From Aeromicrobium sp. Sec7.5 (GTDB taxonomy: Bacteria > Actinomycetota > Actinomycetes > Propionibacteriales > Nocardioidaceae): 64,000 bases of DNA. Positions within the stretch are counted from its first letter, which is position 1; every line of letters begins with the position of its first letter. The position numbers and the translations under genes are program-made. Shown piece by piece: positions 35,428 to 44,635 of this stretch. Where the stretch lies: positions 2,577,784 to 2,641,783 of the forward strand of contig NZ_JBAJIJ010000001.1 of assembly GCF_036867135.1 (NCBI RefSeq), written 5' to 3'. The notes under the pieces were generated by a model. It saw nothing but the letters and a program-made list of their open reading frames with translations, was not told where the DNA came from and did not search any database.

Positions 35428-36585
35428 GTGCGAACCGGTGACCTCTTCGAGCTGCTGAAGGACGGGCGGCCGTGGACGCGCGCCGAGCTCGCCGAGACGA
35501 CGGGGCTGGCCCGGTCGACCGTGGCGGCGCGGATCGACGTGCTCATGCGGCTGGGGCTCGTCGCCCCGTTCGGAGGTGCTCGCTCCACGGGCGGGCGCCC
35601 CCCCGCCCTGTTCGCGCTGAACCCCACGGCCAAGGTCGTCGTGGGCGTCGACGTCGGAGCGACCCACGTCCGCGCCGTGCTCGCCGACCTCTCCGGCTCG
35701 GTCCTCGGCGAGGAGGCGACCGACCTGCCGGTGGCCGACGGCCCCGAGGTCGTGCTGGGCTGGGTCGTGGCCGCCACGAGCCGGCTCGCGGCCTCCGCAC
35801 CCCACGCCGACCTGGCCGCCGTCGGCATCGGCCTGCCGGGGCCGGTCGAGCACTCGACCGGCCGGCCCATCAGCCCGCCGATCATGCCCGGCTGGGACCG
35901 CTTCGACGTCGTCGACCACGTCCGGCGCTCGACCGGCGTGCCGGTGCTCGTCGACAACGACGTCAACATCATGGCGCTCGGCGAGCGACGCGCCCATCTC
36001 GCCGACGTCGACGACGTCGTGCTGATCAAGGTGGCCACCGGGATCGGCGCGGGAATCGTGTCGGGCGGTCGTCTGCAGCGCGGCGCCCAAGGCACGGCCG
36101 GCGACCTCGGCCACGTCCGTGTCGCCCGGGCCGGCGAGGTCATGTGCCGCTGCGGCAACACGGGCTGCCTTGAGGCGATCGCGGCCGCACCGGCCCTGGC
36201 TGAGGCTCTGCGGGGCAAGGGCGTGAAGGCCCGCACGGGTCAGGACGTCGTCGACCTCGTCCGCGGAGGTAACGCCACGGCGATCGCCGTCGTGCGCGAC
36301 GCCGGACGCGACATCGGGGAGGTCGTCGCGACCATGGTCAACCTCGTCAATCCGTCCGTCGTCGTCATCGGCGGCCTGCTGGCGGGTGCCGGCGAGCATC
36401 TGCTGGCCGGCATCCGTGAGGTCGTCTACCTCCGCTCGCTGCCCCTGGCGACGGCGCAGCTGCGCATCGAGGCGTCGCGCGCCGGCACCGAGGCGGGCGT
36501 GCTGGGCGCCGTGGCCCTGGCTGTCGACCACGTGCTGTCACCCACGGCGGTCGAGGCCGCGAGCCTGGCGCTGCTGGAGGCCTGA
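35428..36585 (+). CDS. ROK family transcriptional regulator
   Basis: About 385 residues: an N-terminal winged helix (TGDLFELLKDGRPWTRAELA then ETTGLARSTVAARIDVL) followed by a ROK sugar-binding domain. Visible are the ATPase-like VVGVDVGATHVRAVL, the catalytic-type Asp in LVDNDVNIMALGE, and the zinc motif CRCGNTGCLEA. These proteins repress adjacent sugar operons and release DNA on binding the sugar or its phosphate. The divergent sugar operon is the likely target. A TTG four codons upstream is an alternative start; the GTG is chosen for its CGAAGA upstream, but this is uncertain. Confidence 0.87.
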   Translation: MRTGDLFELLKDGRPWTRAELAETTGLARSTVAARIDVLMRLGLVAPFGGARSTGGRPPALFALNPTAKVVVGVDVGATHVRAVLADLSGSVLGEEATDLPVADGPEVVLGWVVAATSRLAASAPHADLAAVGIGLPGPVEHSTGRPISPPIMPGWDRFDVVDHVRRSTGVPVLVDNDVNIMALGERRAHLADVDDVVLIKVATGIGAGIVSGGRLQRGAQGTAGDLGHVRVARAGEVMCRCGNTGCLEAIAAAPALAEALRGKGVKARTGQDVVDLVRGGNATAIAVVRDAGRDIGEVVATMVNLVNPSVVVIGGLLAGAGEHLLAGIREVVYLRSLPLATAQLRIEASRAGTEAGVLGAVALAVDHVLSPTAVEAASLALLEA

Positions 36586-36600
36586 GGACAGGCGACGGCG

Positions 36601-37056
36601 TCAGGCATCGGCTTGGGCCAGGACGGCCTCGACCTGCTCGCGCCGAGGCAGCCCGGACGCCCGGCCCACCACGGTGCCGTCGGGGTCGACGACGAGCACC
36701 GTGGGCGTGCGAAGGATGTTCAGGCGTCGGACGAGCTCGAGGTGCGACTCCGCGTCGACCTCGACGTGCTCGACACCGTCACGCGTGCGCACGACATCGG
36801 AGAGCAACGCCCGTGTCGCCCGGCACGGACTGCAGAACGAGCTCGAGAACTGCACGAACGTCAGGCGCGATCCCAGCTCGCCGCCGATGTCGGCAGCAGT
36901 CAGGACCTCCGCGGACTCCTCGGACGACGAGCTCCCGTCGTGCTCCGAGATCGGCGCAGGACCGGTGGCGCGGAAGCGCCCGTCGACGGCGCGCTTGGCC
37001 AGGGCCGCCACGGCCGCCAGGGCCACGGCTCCGAGCAGGACCCACACACCGATCAT
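36601..37056 (-). CDS. Membrane-anchored thioredoxin-like protein
   Basis: A 151-residue protein with one N-terminal membrane helix (about 2-20), a Ser/Glu-rich linker and a thioredoxin fold with active site CSPC at 75-78 (FVQFSSSFCSPCRATRALL). The cis-Pro is in LRTPTVLVVDPDG. It probably handles disulfides at the membrane; which side depends on topology that cannot be fixed here. TACGCT lies 6 bases before the ATG at 37056, so the message is probably leaderless. The frame is open upstream without support. Confidence 0.85.
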   Translation of the reverse strand: MIGVWVLLGAVALAAVAALAKRAVDGRFRATGPAPISEHDGSSSSEESAEVLTAADIGGELGSRLTFVQFSSSFCSPCRATRALLSDVVRTRDGVEHVEVDAESHLELVRRLNILRTPTVLVVDPDGTVVGRASGLPRREQVEAVLAQADA

Positions 37057-37111
37057 GTGATCAGCGTACGCGCGGACCCCAGATTGGCCCGGCGTTCCCG
37101 TGCACGAGTGC

Positions 37112-37993
37112 TCAGGCGCCGAGGCCGAGCTGGCCGAGGAGGTGGACGAGCGGAGCGGCCAGGGCGACCGAGAGCGCACCGGGGAACCCCCACCCCGACG
37201 CGGCGTGCCGGCGCCCTTCCCCCCACGCCCGCCCGACGACCTGGCCGAGGATCGCACCCGTCGCGACCGTGACGCCCGCCGCGAGCCCGAACACCCACGT
37301 GAAGGTGACGAACCCGCCTTGCAGCTGCGTCGTGATCGCGCAGGCCAGACCACTGCCGAACATCGCGATCGAGGCGATCAGGTAGCGATCGCCGGGCAGG
37401 CACCACACCAGCAGCGCGACGCCTGAGCCCACGGCTCCGAGCGTCACGACCTCCGTGCCGAGCGGGGTGCGGGCCGCGGTGATCCACCCGACGGCCAGGG
37501 TCGCGAGCAGGCTCGCCGTGGCCGCGTGGGCCGTGGTCAGGACGAGCTCGCGGCGACCGTCACGACGCAGCATCTGCGACAGCAGGGCCACGACCACCCC
37601 GGCGGCGGTCGCGGGCAGGATCGCGACGAGGGAGCCCGGCACCACCTCGGCGATGTCACCGGCACTGGTGCCGTCGGCGCCGATCAGGGCCCGCGGCCAG
37701 AGGGTCAGCACCGTGGCCACCACCGAGGCGGTGACCACGGCTGCGACCTTCGGGGCGCGCACGGTCCGGCCGCGGGCGTCGGCCGGGTGCGGCCCGAAGG
37801 CGATCTGCCCCTGGACGAGCAGGACCGTGGCGGCGACGAGGAGTGGATCGGCACGGACGGCGGCGGCGATCACGGCCAGGAGCACGATGCTCCAGACCGC
37901 CGGGGACCAGCGGGCAGGAGCGCGTCGCGCGGGAGACCGGCGGGTCGCGGTCCGGCGATCCTGCTGCTCGGGTTCAGGGGATCGGCGCGACAC
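37112..37993 (-). CDS. Multi-pass membrane protein of unknown function
   Basis: A 293-residue protein with a basic, Arg-rich cytoplasmic head (about 30 residues) and roughly 8 hydrophobic segments (for example SIVLLAVIAAAVRADPLLVA and VAAVVTASVVATVLTLWP). It has no catalytic motif, Cys cluster or transporter signature that I recognise. The start is a GTG. It lies between the thioredoxin-like gene and the glnR promoter region, with no overlap to either. Confidence 0.65.
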   Translation of the reverse strand: MSRRSPEPEQQDRRTATRRSPARRAPARWSPAVWSIVLLAVIAAAVRADPLLVAATVLLVQGQIAFGPHPADARGRTVRAPKVAAVVTASVVATVLTLWPRALIGADGTSAGDIAEVVPGSLVAILPATAAGVVVALLSQMLRRDGRRELVLTTAHAATASLLATLAVGWITAARTPLGTEVVTLGAVGSGVALLVWCLPGDRYLIASIAMFGSGLACAITTQLQGGFVTFTWVFGLAAGVTVATGAILGQVVGRAWGEGRRHAASGWGFPGALSVALAAPLVHLLGQLGLGA

Positions 37994-38177
37994 CCCCGCA
38001 TGATGTCACCCGGCCCGTCACCCCCGACCGGGACACGCGCGGGGCCCGCGGCCGGGCGGTCCGTGTCGGCCGCGTGACGTCGATCAGCCTCGGGTCACCG
38101 ATCGGAGTGATTCCCGTCACCTGTTCGTCATGGTGTGGAGATTGACCGGACACCTGGTCTAAGGTTGAAGCAGCAAT

Positions 38178-38204
38178 GAGGCCGGGCGTGTTCGCCACGG
38201 CCTC
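38178..38204 (+). promoter_or_regulatory. Hairpin in the glnR leader
   Basis: GAGGCCGGGCG (38178-38188) pairs with CGCC and CGGCCTC (38193-38204) around a TGTT loop with one bulged A. It lies between a possible -10 (TAAGGT, 38160-38165) and the GGAGG ribosome site of glnR. The rest of 37994-38177 contains small palindromes (for example GTGATTCCCGTCAC, 38117-38130) and no gene. Confidence 0.35.
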
Positions 38205-38257
38205 GATCTGTACCCGGGGCCTTTCACTGGGGAGGGCCTCACCCGCCGGAGGTACCC

Positions 38258-38968
38258 GTGTCCCACCTGCTCCTTCTCACCAAGACCCCGCAGTCCTCGG
38301 TCGAGGTGCTCCCGGCCCTCGCGCTGCTCCCGCACCACGTCCGCATCCTGCCGGCCGAGGCGAGCGCCCTGCTCGACGCTCCGTCGTGCGACGCCGTGCT
38401 CGTCGACGGTCGCCACGACCTCGCGCAGGTCCGCAGCCTGACCCGGGTCATCCGTACGACCGGGATCGACGTGCCGCTGCTGGTGGTGCTCACCGAGGGC
38501 GGCCTCGCGGTCGCCGCAGCCGACTGGGGCATGGACGACGTCATCCTCACGACGGCCGGACCCGCCGAGCTCGAGGCCCGCCTGCGGCTCGGCATCGGAC
38601 GCATCGCCGCCGCATCGAACGGCGCCGGCGAGAGCCACGTCATCTCCACGAGCGGCCTGGTCGTCGACGACGCGACGTACACGGCCAAGCTCGAGGGTCG
38701 CTCGCTCGACCTGACGTTCAAGGAGTTCGAGCTGATCAAGTTCCTCGCGCAGCACCCCGGTCGGGTCTTCACCCGCCAGCAGCTGCTGCAGGAGGTCTGG
38801 GGCTACGACTACTTCGGCGGCACCCGCACGGTCGACGTCCACGTGCGCCGGCTCCGCGCCAAGCTCGGCCCCGAGCACGAGACGCTCATCGGCACCGTGC
38901 GCAACGTGGGCTACCGCTTCGTCTCGACCAAGGACGGCTCGCGCGAGACGGCCGACGCGTCCGCCTGA
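38258..38968 (+). CDS. glnR: GlnR-type nitrogen response regulator
   Basis: A 236-residue OmpR-family orphan regulator matching actinobacterial GlnR. The atypical receiver domain has [20 protein letters not shown] in place of a normal phosphorylation pocket and [17 protein letters not shown]. The winged helix contains [20 protein letters not shown] and then [23 protein letters not shown]. GlnR controls ammonium assimilation and often carbon and phosphate genes, without a partner kinase. The GTG has CCGGAGG upstream. Next in the same direction is an acyl-CoA carboxylase gene with its own leaderless promoter. Confidence 0.92.
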   Translation: MSHLLLLTKTPQSSVEVLPALALLPHHVRILPAEASALLDAPSCDAVLVDGRHDLAQVRSLTRVIRTTGIDVPLLVVLTEGGLAVAAADWGMDDVILTTAGPAELEARLRLGIGRIAAASNGAGESHVISTSGLVVDDATYTAKLEGRSLDLTFKEFELIKFLAQHPGRVFTRQQLLQEVWGYDYFGGTRTVDVHVRRLRAKLGPEHETLIGTVRNVGYRFVSTKDGSRETADASA

Positions 38969-38994
38969 CGGGCGTCCCTGCCAGACTGGGGCCC

Positions 38995-40419
38995 GTGTCC
39001 CGCCTCACCGCGCACGACCTCATCGACCTCGTCCTCGACGAGGGCTCCGTGGAGTCCTGGGACTCCCCCATCGACATCTCCGGCCACCCCGAGAGCTACC
39101 GGCGTGAGCTGGAGGCGGCCTTCGAGCGCGCCGGCACCGACGAGTCGATCCTGACCGGTCGGGGCACGATGCGCGGTCGACCCGTCGCGTTCGTGGTCAA
39201 CGAGTTCCGCTTCCTGGCGGGCTCGATCGGCCGGTCGGCGGCCGACCGCATCGTGGCCGCGGTCCGTCGGGCGACGGCCGAGGGCCTGCCGATCCTCGCA
39301 GCCACGGCCTCCGGCGGAACCCGCATGCAGGAGGGCACCCCCGCCTTCGTGCGGATGATCGACATCAGCCGGGCGCTGATGGACCACCGCCAGGCCGGCC
39401 TGCCCTACCTCGTCTACCTGCGCCACCCCACGACCGGCGGCGTGTTCGCCTCGTGGGGCTCGCTCGGCCACGTGCGCATCGCCGAGCCCGGTGCCCTGAT
39501 CGGCTTCCTCGGCCCCAAGGTCTTCGAGCTCCTGAACGGTCGGCCGTTCCCCCCGGGGGTGCAGACCTCCGACAACCTCGTGCGCCACGGCGTCGTCGAC
39601 GCGGTGGTGATCCCCGACGAGCTGCCGCTGGTCGTCGACCGCACGCTCGCGATCCTCGTCGACGCGCCCCTGCCGCGCGAGCTCGAGCCGCGGCGCGGAC
39701 CGGTCGAGGCGCGGCTCGGCACGTGGGAGTCGATCGAGCTCACCCGCACGTCCGGACGCGCCGGGATCCGTGAGGTGCTGCGCCACGGCAGCGACCCGAT
39801 CGTGCGGCTGCAGGGCACCGGGGAGGGTGAGAGCGACGCCGCGATGATCGTCGCCCTGGCCCGGCTCGACGGCCAGCCGTGCGTCGTGATCGGTCAGGAC
39901 CGCCAGGCGCAGACCCCGGACTCGCCGATGGGGCCGGCCGCCCTGCGTGAGGCCCGGCGCGGGATGGAGCTCGCCGACGAGCTCGGTCTACCGCTCGTGT
40001 CGTTCATCGACACCCCGGGCGCCGAGCTGTCGCCCGAGGCCGAGCAGGGGGCCATCGCCGGCGAGATCGCCCGGTGCATCAGTCAGATGTCCACCTTGCG
40101 CGTGCCGACCGTGTCGGTCCTGCTGGGCCAGGGGTGCGGCGGAGGCGCGTTGGCGCTGCTGCCGGCCGACGTCGTCGTGGCGGTCGAGAACTCGTGGCTG
40201 TCGCCGTTGCCGCCCGAGGGCGCGAGCGCCATCGTGCACGGCGACGTCGAGCACGCCGCCGAGATGGCGGTCGCCCAGCAGGTCAGTGCCACGGACCTGC
40301 ACCGGCACGGCGTCGTCCACCACGTCGTGCGGGAGTACCCCGACGACGACGCCGAGTCGCTGGCCCGTGCCGTCGTGGCCGAGGTCGCGGCCCAGCTGGA
40401 GGGGTTGAGGAACCGATGA
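38995..40419 (+). CDS. Acyl-CoA carboxylase carboxyltransferase (fused beta-alpha)
   Basis: A 474-residue single-chain carboxyltransferase combining AccD-like and AccA-like halves. The N-terminal half has ATASGGTRMQEGTPAFVRM and GGVFASWGSLGHVRIAEPGA. The C-terminal half has PLVSFIDTPGAELSPEAEQ and GQGCGGGALALLPAD. There is no zinc-finger, as in actinobacterial AccD3-type subunits. It moves carboxyl from biotin carrier to an acyl-CoA. The biotin carboxylase/carrier subunit is not in the window. It is probably leaderless: CAGACT, 7 bases, GTG. Its stop overlaps the mshD start (ATGA). Confidence 0.88.
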   Translation: MSRLTAHDLIDLVLDEGSVESWDSPIDISGHPESYRRELEAAFERAGTDESILTGRGTMRGRPVAFVVNEFRFLAGSIGRSAADRIVAAVRRATAEGLPILAATASGGTRMQEGTPAFVRMIDISRALMDHRQAGLPYLVYLRHPTTGGVFASWGSLGHVRIAEPGALIGFLGPKVFELLNGRPFPPGVQTSDNLVRHGVVDAVVIPDELPLVVDRTLAILVDAPLPRELEPRRGPVEARLGTWESIELTRTSGRAGIREVLRHGSDPIVRLQGTGEGESDAAMIVALARLDGQPCVVIGQDRQAQTPDSPMGPAALREARRGMELADELGLPLVSFIDTPGAELSPEAEQGAIAGEIARCISQMSTLRVPTVSVLLGQGCGGGALALLPADVVVAVENSWLSPLPPEGASAIVHGDVEHAAEMAVAQQVSATDLHRHGVVHHVVREYPDDDAESLARAVVAEVAAQLEGLRNR

Positions 40420-41225
40420 GCGAGTCGGCGCTCTCCGAGATCGTCCGCCGAGCGGCGGAGTTCGACCATGTCGCCCCGCTCAACGAGGCGAGCCTGCTGG
40501 CGATCGCCGAGGGCGACACGCCCCGGGTCGACGTCCAGGTCACGGCCGGGTCCGAGGTCGTCGCGCTGGCGTACGCGGCCGGCGACGCTCCCGTGGAGCT
40601 CGTCGTCGACCCTCGCTTCCGCCGAGGTGGACTCGGCCACCGCGTGGCGGCGTCGGTCCTCGACGACGGCGAGACCCGGTTCTGGGCCCACGGTGACCTT
40701 CTGCCCGCGCAGAAGCTGGCCCGGCGCCTGGGCCTTCGCGCGGAGCGGACGTTGCTGGTGCTGCGCCGCGAGGACGCACCACCCGTCGACGCGCGCGTGC
40801 CCGAGGGCGTCACGATCCGCACGTTCACCGGTGCCGACGCCGAGGCCGTCGTGGCGGTCAATGCACGCGCCTTCGCCTCCCACCCGGAGCAGGGCGCGAT
40901 GGACCTGGCCGACTTCCGGCGGCGTGCATCCGCTCCGTGGTTCGACCCCGAGGGGCTCTTCGTCGCCGAACGTGACGGCGAGGTCGTGGGCTTCCACTGG
41001 ACCAAGGTCGACCACGGGATCGGCGAGGTCTACGTCGTGGGCGTCGACCCTGCGGCCCACGGCGGAGGCCTCGGCACCGCCCTGACCGCCCGCGGGCTGC
41101 AGCACCTCGACGCCCAGGTGCCGGTCGTCGACCTCTACGTCGAGGCCGACAACACCGCAGCGCTCACGGTGTACCGCCGCCTCGGCTTCACCGAGCAAGC
41201 CCGCGACACCCTGTACGCCCGCTGA
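40416..41225 (+). CDS. mshD: Mycothiol synthase (GNAT acetyltransferase)
   Basis: A 269-residue protein with two GNAT domains. It acetylates Cys-GlcN-Ins with acetyl-CoA, the last step of mycothiol synthesis. Diagnostic blocks in the C-terminal active domain are NARAFASHPEQGAMDLADF, WFDPEGLFVAERDGEVVGFH, GEVYVVGVDPAAHGGGLG (acetyl-CoA loop) and LYVEADNTAALTVYRRLGF. The start overlaps the carboxyltransferase stop. It is followed by a paired palindrome that probably ends transcription. Confidence 0.93.
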   Translation: MSESALSEIVRRAAEFDHVAPLNEASLLAIAEGDTPRVDVQVTAGSEVVALAYAAGDAPVELVVDPRFRRGGLGHRVAASVLDDGETRFWAHGDLLPAQKLARRLGLRAERTLLVLRREDAPPVDARVPEGVTIRTFTGADAEAVVAVNARAFASHPEQGAMDLADFRRRASAPWFDPEGLFVAERDGEVVGFHWTKVDHGIGEVYVVGVDPAAHGGGLGTALTARGLQHLDAQVPVVDLYVEADNTAALTVYRRLGFTEQARDTLYAR

Positions 41226-41242
41226 CCCTCCCGCCTGAGCGG

Positions 41243-41287
41243 TGTGAGAGCCGTCACGGACACCGCTGGGGTGACGGCAGCCTCACC
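41243..41287. repeat. Diverged copy pair of the 18-bp palindrome family
   Basis: GTGAGAGCCGTCAC (41243-41256) and inverted GTGACGGCAGCCTCACC (41271-41287) resemble copies B and C around the DUF559 gene. They lie between convergent mshD and esterase genes and can fold as a terminator-like hairpin. Confidence 0.6.
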
Positions 41288-41322
41288 GCCCCCGGCTCCG
41301 CGAGCGACCAGGGCGGCAGGAG

Positions 41323-42384
41323 TCAGGAGAGGCCGCGGTGCAGGGCGGAGGCGATGCGGCCGATGGCGGCGGGGGCGGAACGACCGAACGAGACCATGTT
41401 GGCGAAGCCGTGGATCAGTCCCTCCTCGCACTGGTACTCGACCTTCACGCCCGCCGCGCGCATCTTCTCGGCGTAGGCCCGGCCCTCGTCCAGGAGCGGG
41501 TCGAAACCGGCTGTGACGACGTAGGCGGGAGCGACGCCCGACACGTCACCGTGCAGGGGCGAGAGCCGCGGATCGGTGCGGTCCTCGTCGCCGGCGAGGT
41601 AGTTCTCCTCCGCCTTGTCCATGAAGCCCGTGGTCAGGTAGAAGCCCTCGCCGAAGGTGTGCCGGCTCGGACTGCGCTCGGCGAAGTCGGTGGCGGGGTA
41701 GATCAGCAGCTGGAACGCGGGCTGCTGGAGGTCGCCGCCGTCCCCCGCCTCACGCGCGGCCCGCTGGGCCACGACCGCCGCGAGGTTGCCGCCGGCGCTG
41801 TCGCCACCGACGGCGATGCGTGCGGGGTCGATGCCCAGGCCGCTCGCACTGTCACGCACCCACTCCCAGGCGGCCCACGCGTCGTCGACCGCAGCCGGGA
41901 ACTGGGCCTCGGGCGCGAGCCGGTAGTCGACCGCCACGACCCGGACCTGGGCGGACTCCGCCAGGAACCGGCACAGGGCGTCGTGGCTGTCGAGGTCGCC
42001 GTAGATCCAGCCGCCACCGTGGAAGAACACCAGCGCCGGTGACGCGCCCGCGAGGTCGTGGGGGGTGTAGAAGCGCAGACCCAGCCGGCTTCCGTCGGGA
42101 CCGTCGACGACACGGTCGGTGACCGCACCGATCGGTGGGGTGCCACCGATCATCTGCGTGCTGGAACGCAGGATCGTGCGACCGCGCGTGACGCTGACGT
42201 CCTCGAGGGCAGGCCCCTCGAGCCGCGCGAGGCGCAGCAGCAGCTGCATCTCGTGGTCGAGGCGCTTGCCGTCGACCAGCACGGAGGACCCTGCGGCCCT
42301 GCGGAGGAGAGGGGAGGGCAGACGCATGACGCCGCGCGCCACACCCCCGCGGACCGTGCCGATGACTGCGCCGACGGATGCCAT
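41323..42384 (-). CDS. Alpha/beta hydrolase, hormone-sensitive-lipase-type esterase
   Basis: A 353-residue HSL-family esterase. The oxyanion-hole motif is in FFHGGGWIYGD, the nucleophile elbow in VGGDSAGGNLAA, and the acid/base partners in the later TAGFDPLLDEG and GLIHGFANM blocks. It hydrolyses short- to medium-chain esters in the cytoplasm. The substrate is unknown. The ATG at 42384 is used; a TTG 18 bases upstream is also in frame. It is convergent with mshD and divergent from ppk. Confidence 0.88.
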   Translation of the reverse strand: MASVGAVIGTVRGGVARGVMRLPSPLLRRAAGSSVLVDGKRLDHEMQLLLRLARLEGPALEDVSVTRGRTILRSSTQMIGGTPPIGAVTDRVVDGPDGSRLGLRFYTPHDLAGASPALVFFHGGGWIYGDLDSHDALCRFLAESAQVRVVAVDYRLAPEAQFPAAVDDAWAAWEWVRDSASGLGIDPARIAVGGDSAGGNLAAVVAQRAAREAGDGGDLQQPAFQLLIYPATDFAERSPSRHTFGEGFYLTTGFMDKAEENYLAGDEDRTDPRLSPLHGDVSGVAPAYVVTAGFDPLLDEGRAYAEKMRAAGVKVEYQCEEGLIHGFANMVSFGRSAPAAIGRIASALHRGLS

Positions 42385-42410
42385 GCGGGCAAGGTACCGC
42401 AACCCTCGCC

Positions 42411-42443
42411 GTTCACCCGTGAGTCATGTTCCCGTGCCACGAT
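42411..42443 (+). promoter_or_regulatory. ppk promoter with a PHO half-site
   Basis: CACGAT (42438-42443) ends 6 bases before the ppk ATG, so the message is probably leaderless. A single GTTCACC (42411-42417), the unit of the PhoP box, sits at about -33 to -39. The next 11-base unit is poorly conserved, so PhoP control is only suggested. Confidence 0.4.
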
Positions 42444-42449
42444 GACACC

Positions 42450-44585
42450 ATGGAGAGTGCTGATCTCGACGTCACTGACGTGACGTCGCCGGACGAGTTC
42501 GACGTCGACCCGCCCTACGACTCCGAGCGCGGGACGCTCCCCGACCACCGGTTCCTGGATCGCGAGCTCTCCTGGATCTCGTTCAACGAGCGGGTCCTCG
42601 AGCTCGCCCAGGACCGCAGCCTCCCGCTGCTCGAGCGGGTCCGCTTCATGGCGATCTTCGCGAGCAACCTCGACGAGTTCTTCATGGTGCGCGTCGCCGG
42701 CCTGAAGCGCCGCATCGCGGCGGGGGTCGCGGTGCCCACCGCGAGCGGCCTGCACCCCAAGGAGGTCCTGAAGCGCAGCATCGCCGCCAGCCAGGAGCTG
42801 CAACGGAGCCACGCCGACCACCTGCACGAGCACCTCGCGGGCGACCTCGAGGCCGAGGGCATCGAGCTGCTGCGCTGGGACGACCTGACGCCCGACGAGC
42901 AGGAGCTCGTCTCCGAGAACTACCGGGCCCGGGTCTTCCCCGTGCTGACCCCGCTCGCCGTCGATCCGGCGCACCCGTTCCCGTACATCTCCGGCCTCTC
43001 GCTCAACATGGCCGTGGTGCTGCGCAACCCCGGCACCGGCAAGGACCACTTCGCGCGGGTCAAGGTGCCGCCCATCATCAGCCGCTGGATGGAGGTCGGC
43101 CCGCAGCGCTACCTCCCGCTCGAGGACGCGATGGCGGCCCACCTGCACCTGCTGTTCCCCGGCATGGAGATCCTGGCGCACCACACCTTCCGCGTGACGC
43201 GCAACGAGGACCTCGAGGTCGAGGAGGACGACGCCGAGAACCTGCTCAAGGCCCTCGAGCAGGAGCTGCTGCGCCGCAAGTTCGGCCCGGCGGTCCGCCT
43301 CGAGGTCGAGCCGACCATCGCCGACGAGGTGCTGGAGCTGCTGACGTCCGAGCTCGGGGTGCAGGCCGACGAGGTCGTCCGTCTCTCCGGTCCGCTCGAC
43401 CTGCGCTCGCTGAACGAGATCGCCGACATCGACCGGCCCGAGCTGCACTTCGAGGCCTTCGTGCCCGGCACGCACGAGCACCTCGCCGAGGTCGAGACCG
43501 CCAGCCCCGCCGACCTGTTCAGCGCGCTGCGCAAGCGCGACGTCCTGGTGCACCACCCGTACGACTCGTTCGCGACGAGCGTCCAACGGTTCATCGAGCA
43601 GGCTGCGGCCGATCCCAAGGTCCTGGCGATCAAGATGACGCTGTACCGGACCTCGGGCGACTCCCCCATCATCGACTCGCTGATCGACGCGGCTCGTGCC
43701 GGCAAGCAGGTCCTGGTGCTGGTCGAGATCAAGGCACGCTTCGACGAGCAGGCCAACATCCGGTGGGCGCGCAAGCTCGAGCGCGCCGGCTGCCACGTGG
43801 TCTACGGCATCGTGGGCCTGAAGACGCACTGCAAGCTGGCCCTGGTGCTCCGCGACGAGCCCGACGGCCTGCGTCGCTACGCCCACATCGGCACGGGCAA
43901 CTACAACCCCAAGACCGCCCGCCACTACGAGGACCTCGGCCTGCTGACCTCGAACCCCGAGATCACGCACGACCTCACCGAGCTGTTCAACAACCTGTCG
44001 GGCTTCTCGCAGCAGACCGAGTACCGCACCCTCCTCACGGCGCCGGCCCGGCTGCGCGCCGGCCTGGTCGAACGCATCCAGCGCGAGATCGCCCACCACC
44101 GGGCGGGGCGCGACGCGCACATCCGCATCAAGGTGAACTCGCTCGTCGACGAGGCACTGATCGATGCGCTCTACGAGGCCTCGATCGCCGGCGTGCGCGT
44201 CGACGTCGTGGTGCGTGGCATCTGCGCGATCCGTCCCGGCGTCCCCGGGCTGAGCGAGAACATCCGGGCGGTCAGCGTGCTGGGCCGGTTCCTCGAGCAC
44301 AGCCGCGTGTACTGGTTCGCCAACGGCGGCGAGCCCGAGGCGTGGATCGGCTCGGCCGACCTGATGCACCGCAACCTCGACCGCCGCGTCGAAGTGCTCG
44401 TCCGGGTCCCCACTGCCGGCCACACCGATCGCCTCGGCCAGCTCCTGGCGCAGTCGGCCGACGACGACACGAGCAACTGGCGCCTGACGCCCGACGGGGA
44501 GTGGGAGCGACACGTCGGCTCCCACGACCTGCACCAGTCGCTGATCGACGACTCCCGTCGCCGACGCTCACGCGCCAAGGGCTGA
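42450..44585 (+). CDS. ppk: Polyphosphate kinase 1
   Basis: A 711-residue PPK1. The N and head domains ([18 protein letters not shown], then [20 protein letters not shown]) precede the two phospholipase-D-like catalytic domains. The autophosphorylated His lies in [12 protein letters not shown], with the conserved [19 protein letters not shown] after it. It polymerises ATP gamma-phosphate into polyphosphate, reversibly. The ATG at 42450 is preferred over an upstream ATG because of its leaderless -10. Neighbouring mutT1 and pst genes make this a phosphate-handling region, with an Rv2984/Rv2985-like order of ppk and mutT1. Confidence 0.95.
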   Translation: MESADLDVTDVTSPDEFDVDPPYDSERGTLPDHRFLDRELSWISFNERVLELAQDRSLPLLERVRFMAIFASNLDEFFMVRVAGLKRRIAAGVAVPTASGLHPKEVLKRSIAASQELQRSHADHLHEHLAGDLEAEGIELLRWDDLTPDEQELVSENYRARVFPVLTPLAVDPAHPFPYISGLSLNMAVVLRNPGTGKDHFARVKVPPIISRWMEVGPQRYLPLEDAMAAHLHLLFPGMEILAHHTFRVTRNEDLEVEEDDAENLLKALEQELLRRKFGPAVRLEVEPTIADEVLELLTSELGVQADEVVRLSGPLDLRSLNEIADIDRPELHFEAFVPGTHEHLAEVETASPADLFSALRKRDVLVHHPYDSFATSVQRFIEQAAADPKVLAIKMTLYRTSGDSPIIDSLIDAARAGKQVLVLVEIKARFDEQANIRWARKLERAGCHVVYGIVGLKTHCKLALVLRDEPDGLRRYAHIGTGNYNPKTARHYEDLGLLTSNPEITHDLTELFNNLSGFSQQTEYRTLLTAPARLRAGLVERIQREIAHHRAGRDAHIRIKVNSLVDEALIDALYEASIAGVRVDVVVRGICAIRPGVPGLSENIRAVSVLGRFLEHSRVYWFANGGEPEAWIGSADLMHRNLDRRVEVLVRVPTAGHTDRLGQLLAQSADDDTSNWRLTPDGEWERHVGSHDLHQSLIDDSRRRRSRAKG

Positions 44586-44635
44586 GCCGCATCGTGCTGC
44601 GCACGGGGACCGGCCCCGGCCCGACGAACCGGCCC

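Noticed and set aside
38142..38165. Canonical -35/-10 pair for glnR (TTGACC and TAAGGT)
   Set aside because: The spacer is only 12 bases, too short for a standard promoter; only the -10 may be real.
42150..44534. A 794-codon minus-strand open frame opposite ppk
   Set aside because: It is the antisense of polyphosphate kinase; its composition is Val/Asp/Arg/Gly-rich with no family motif.
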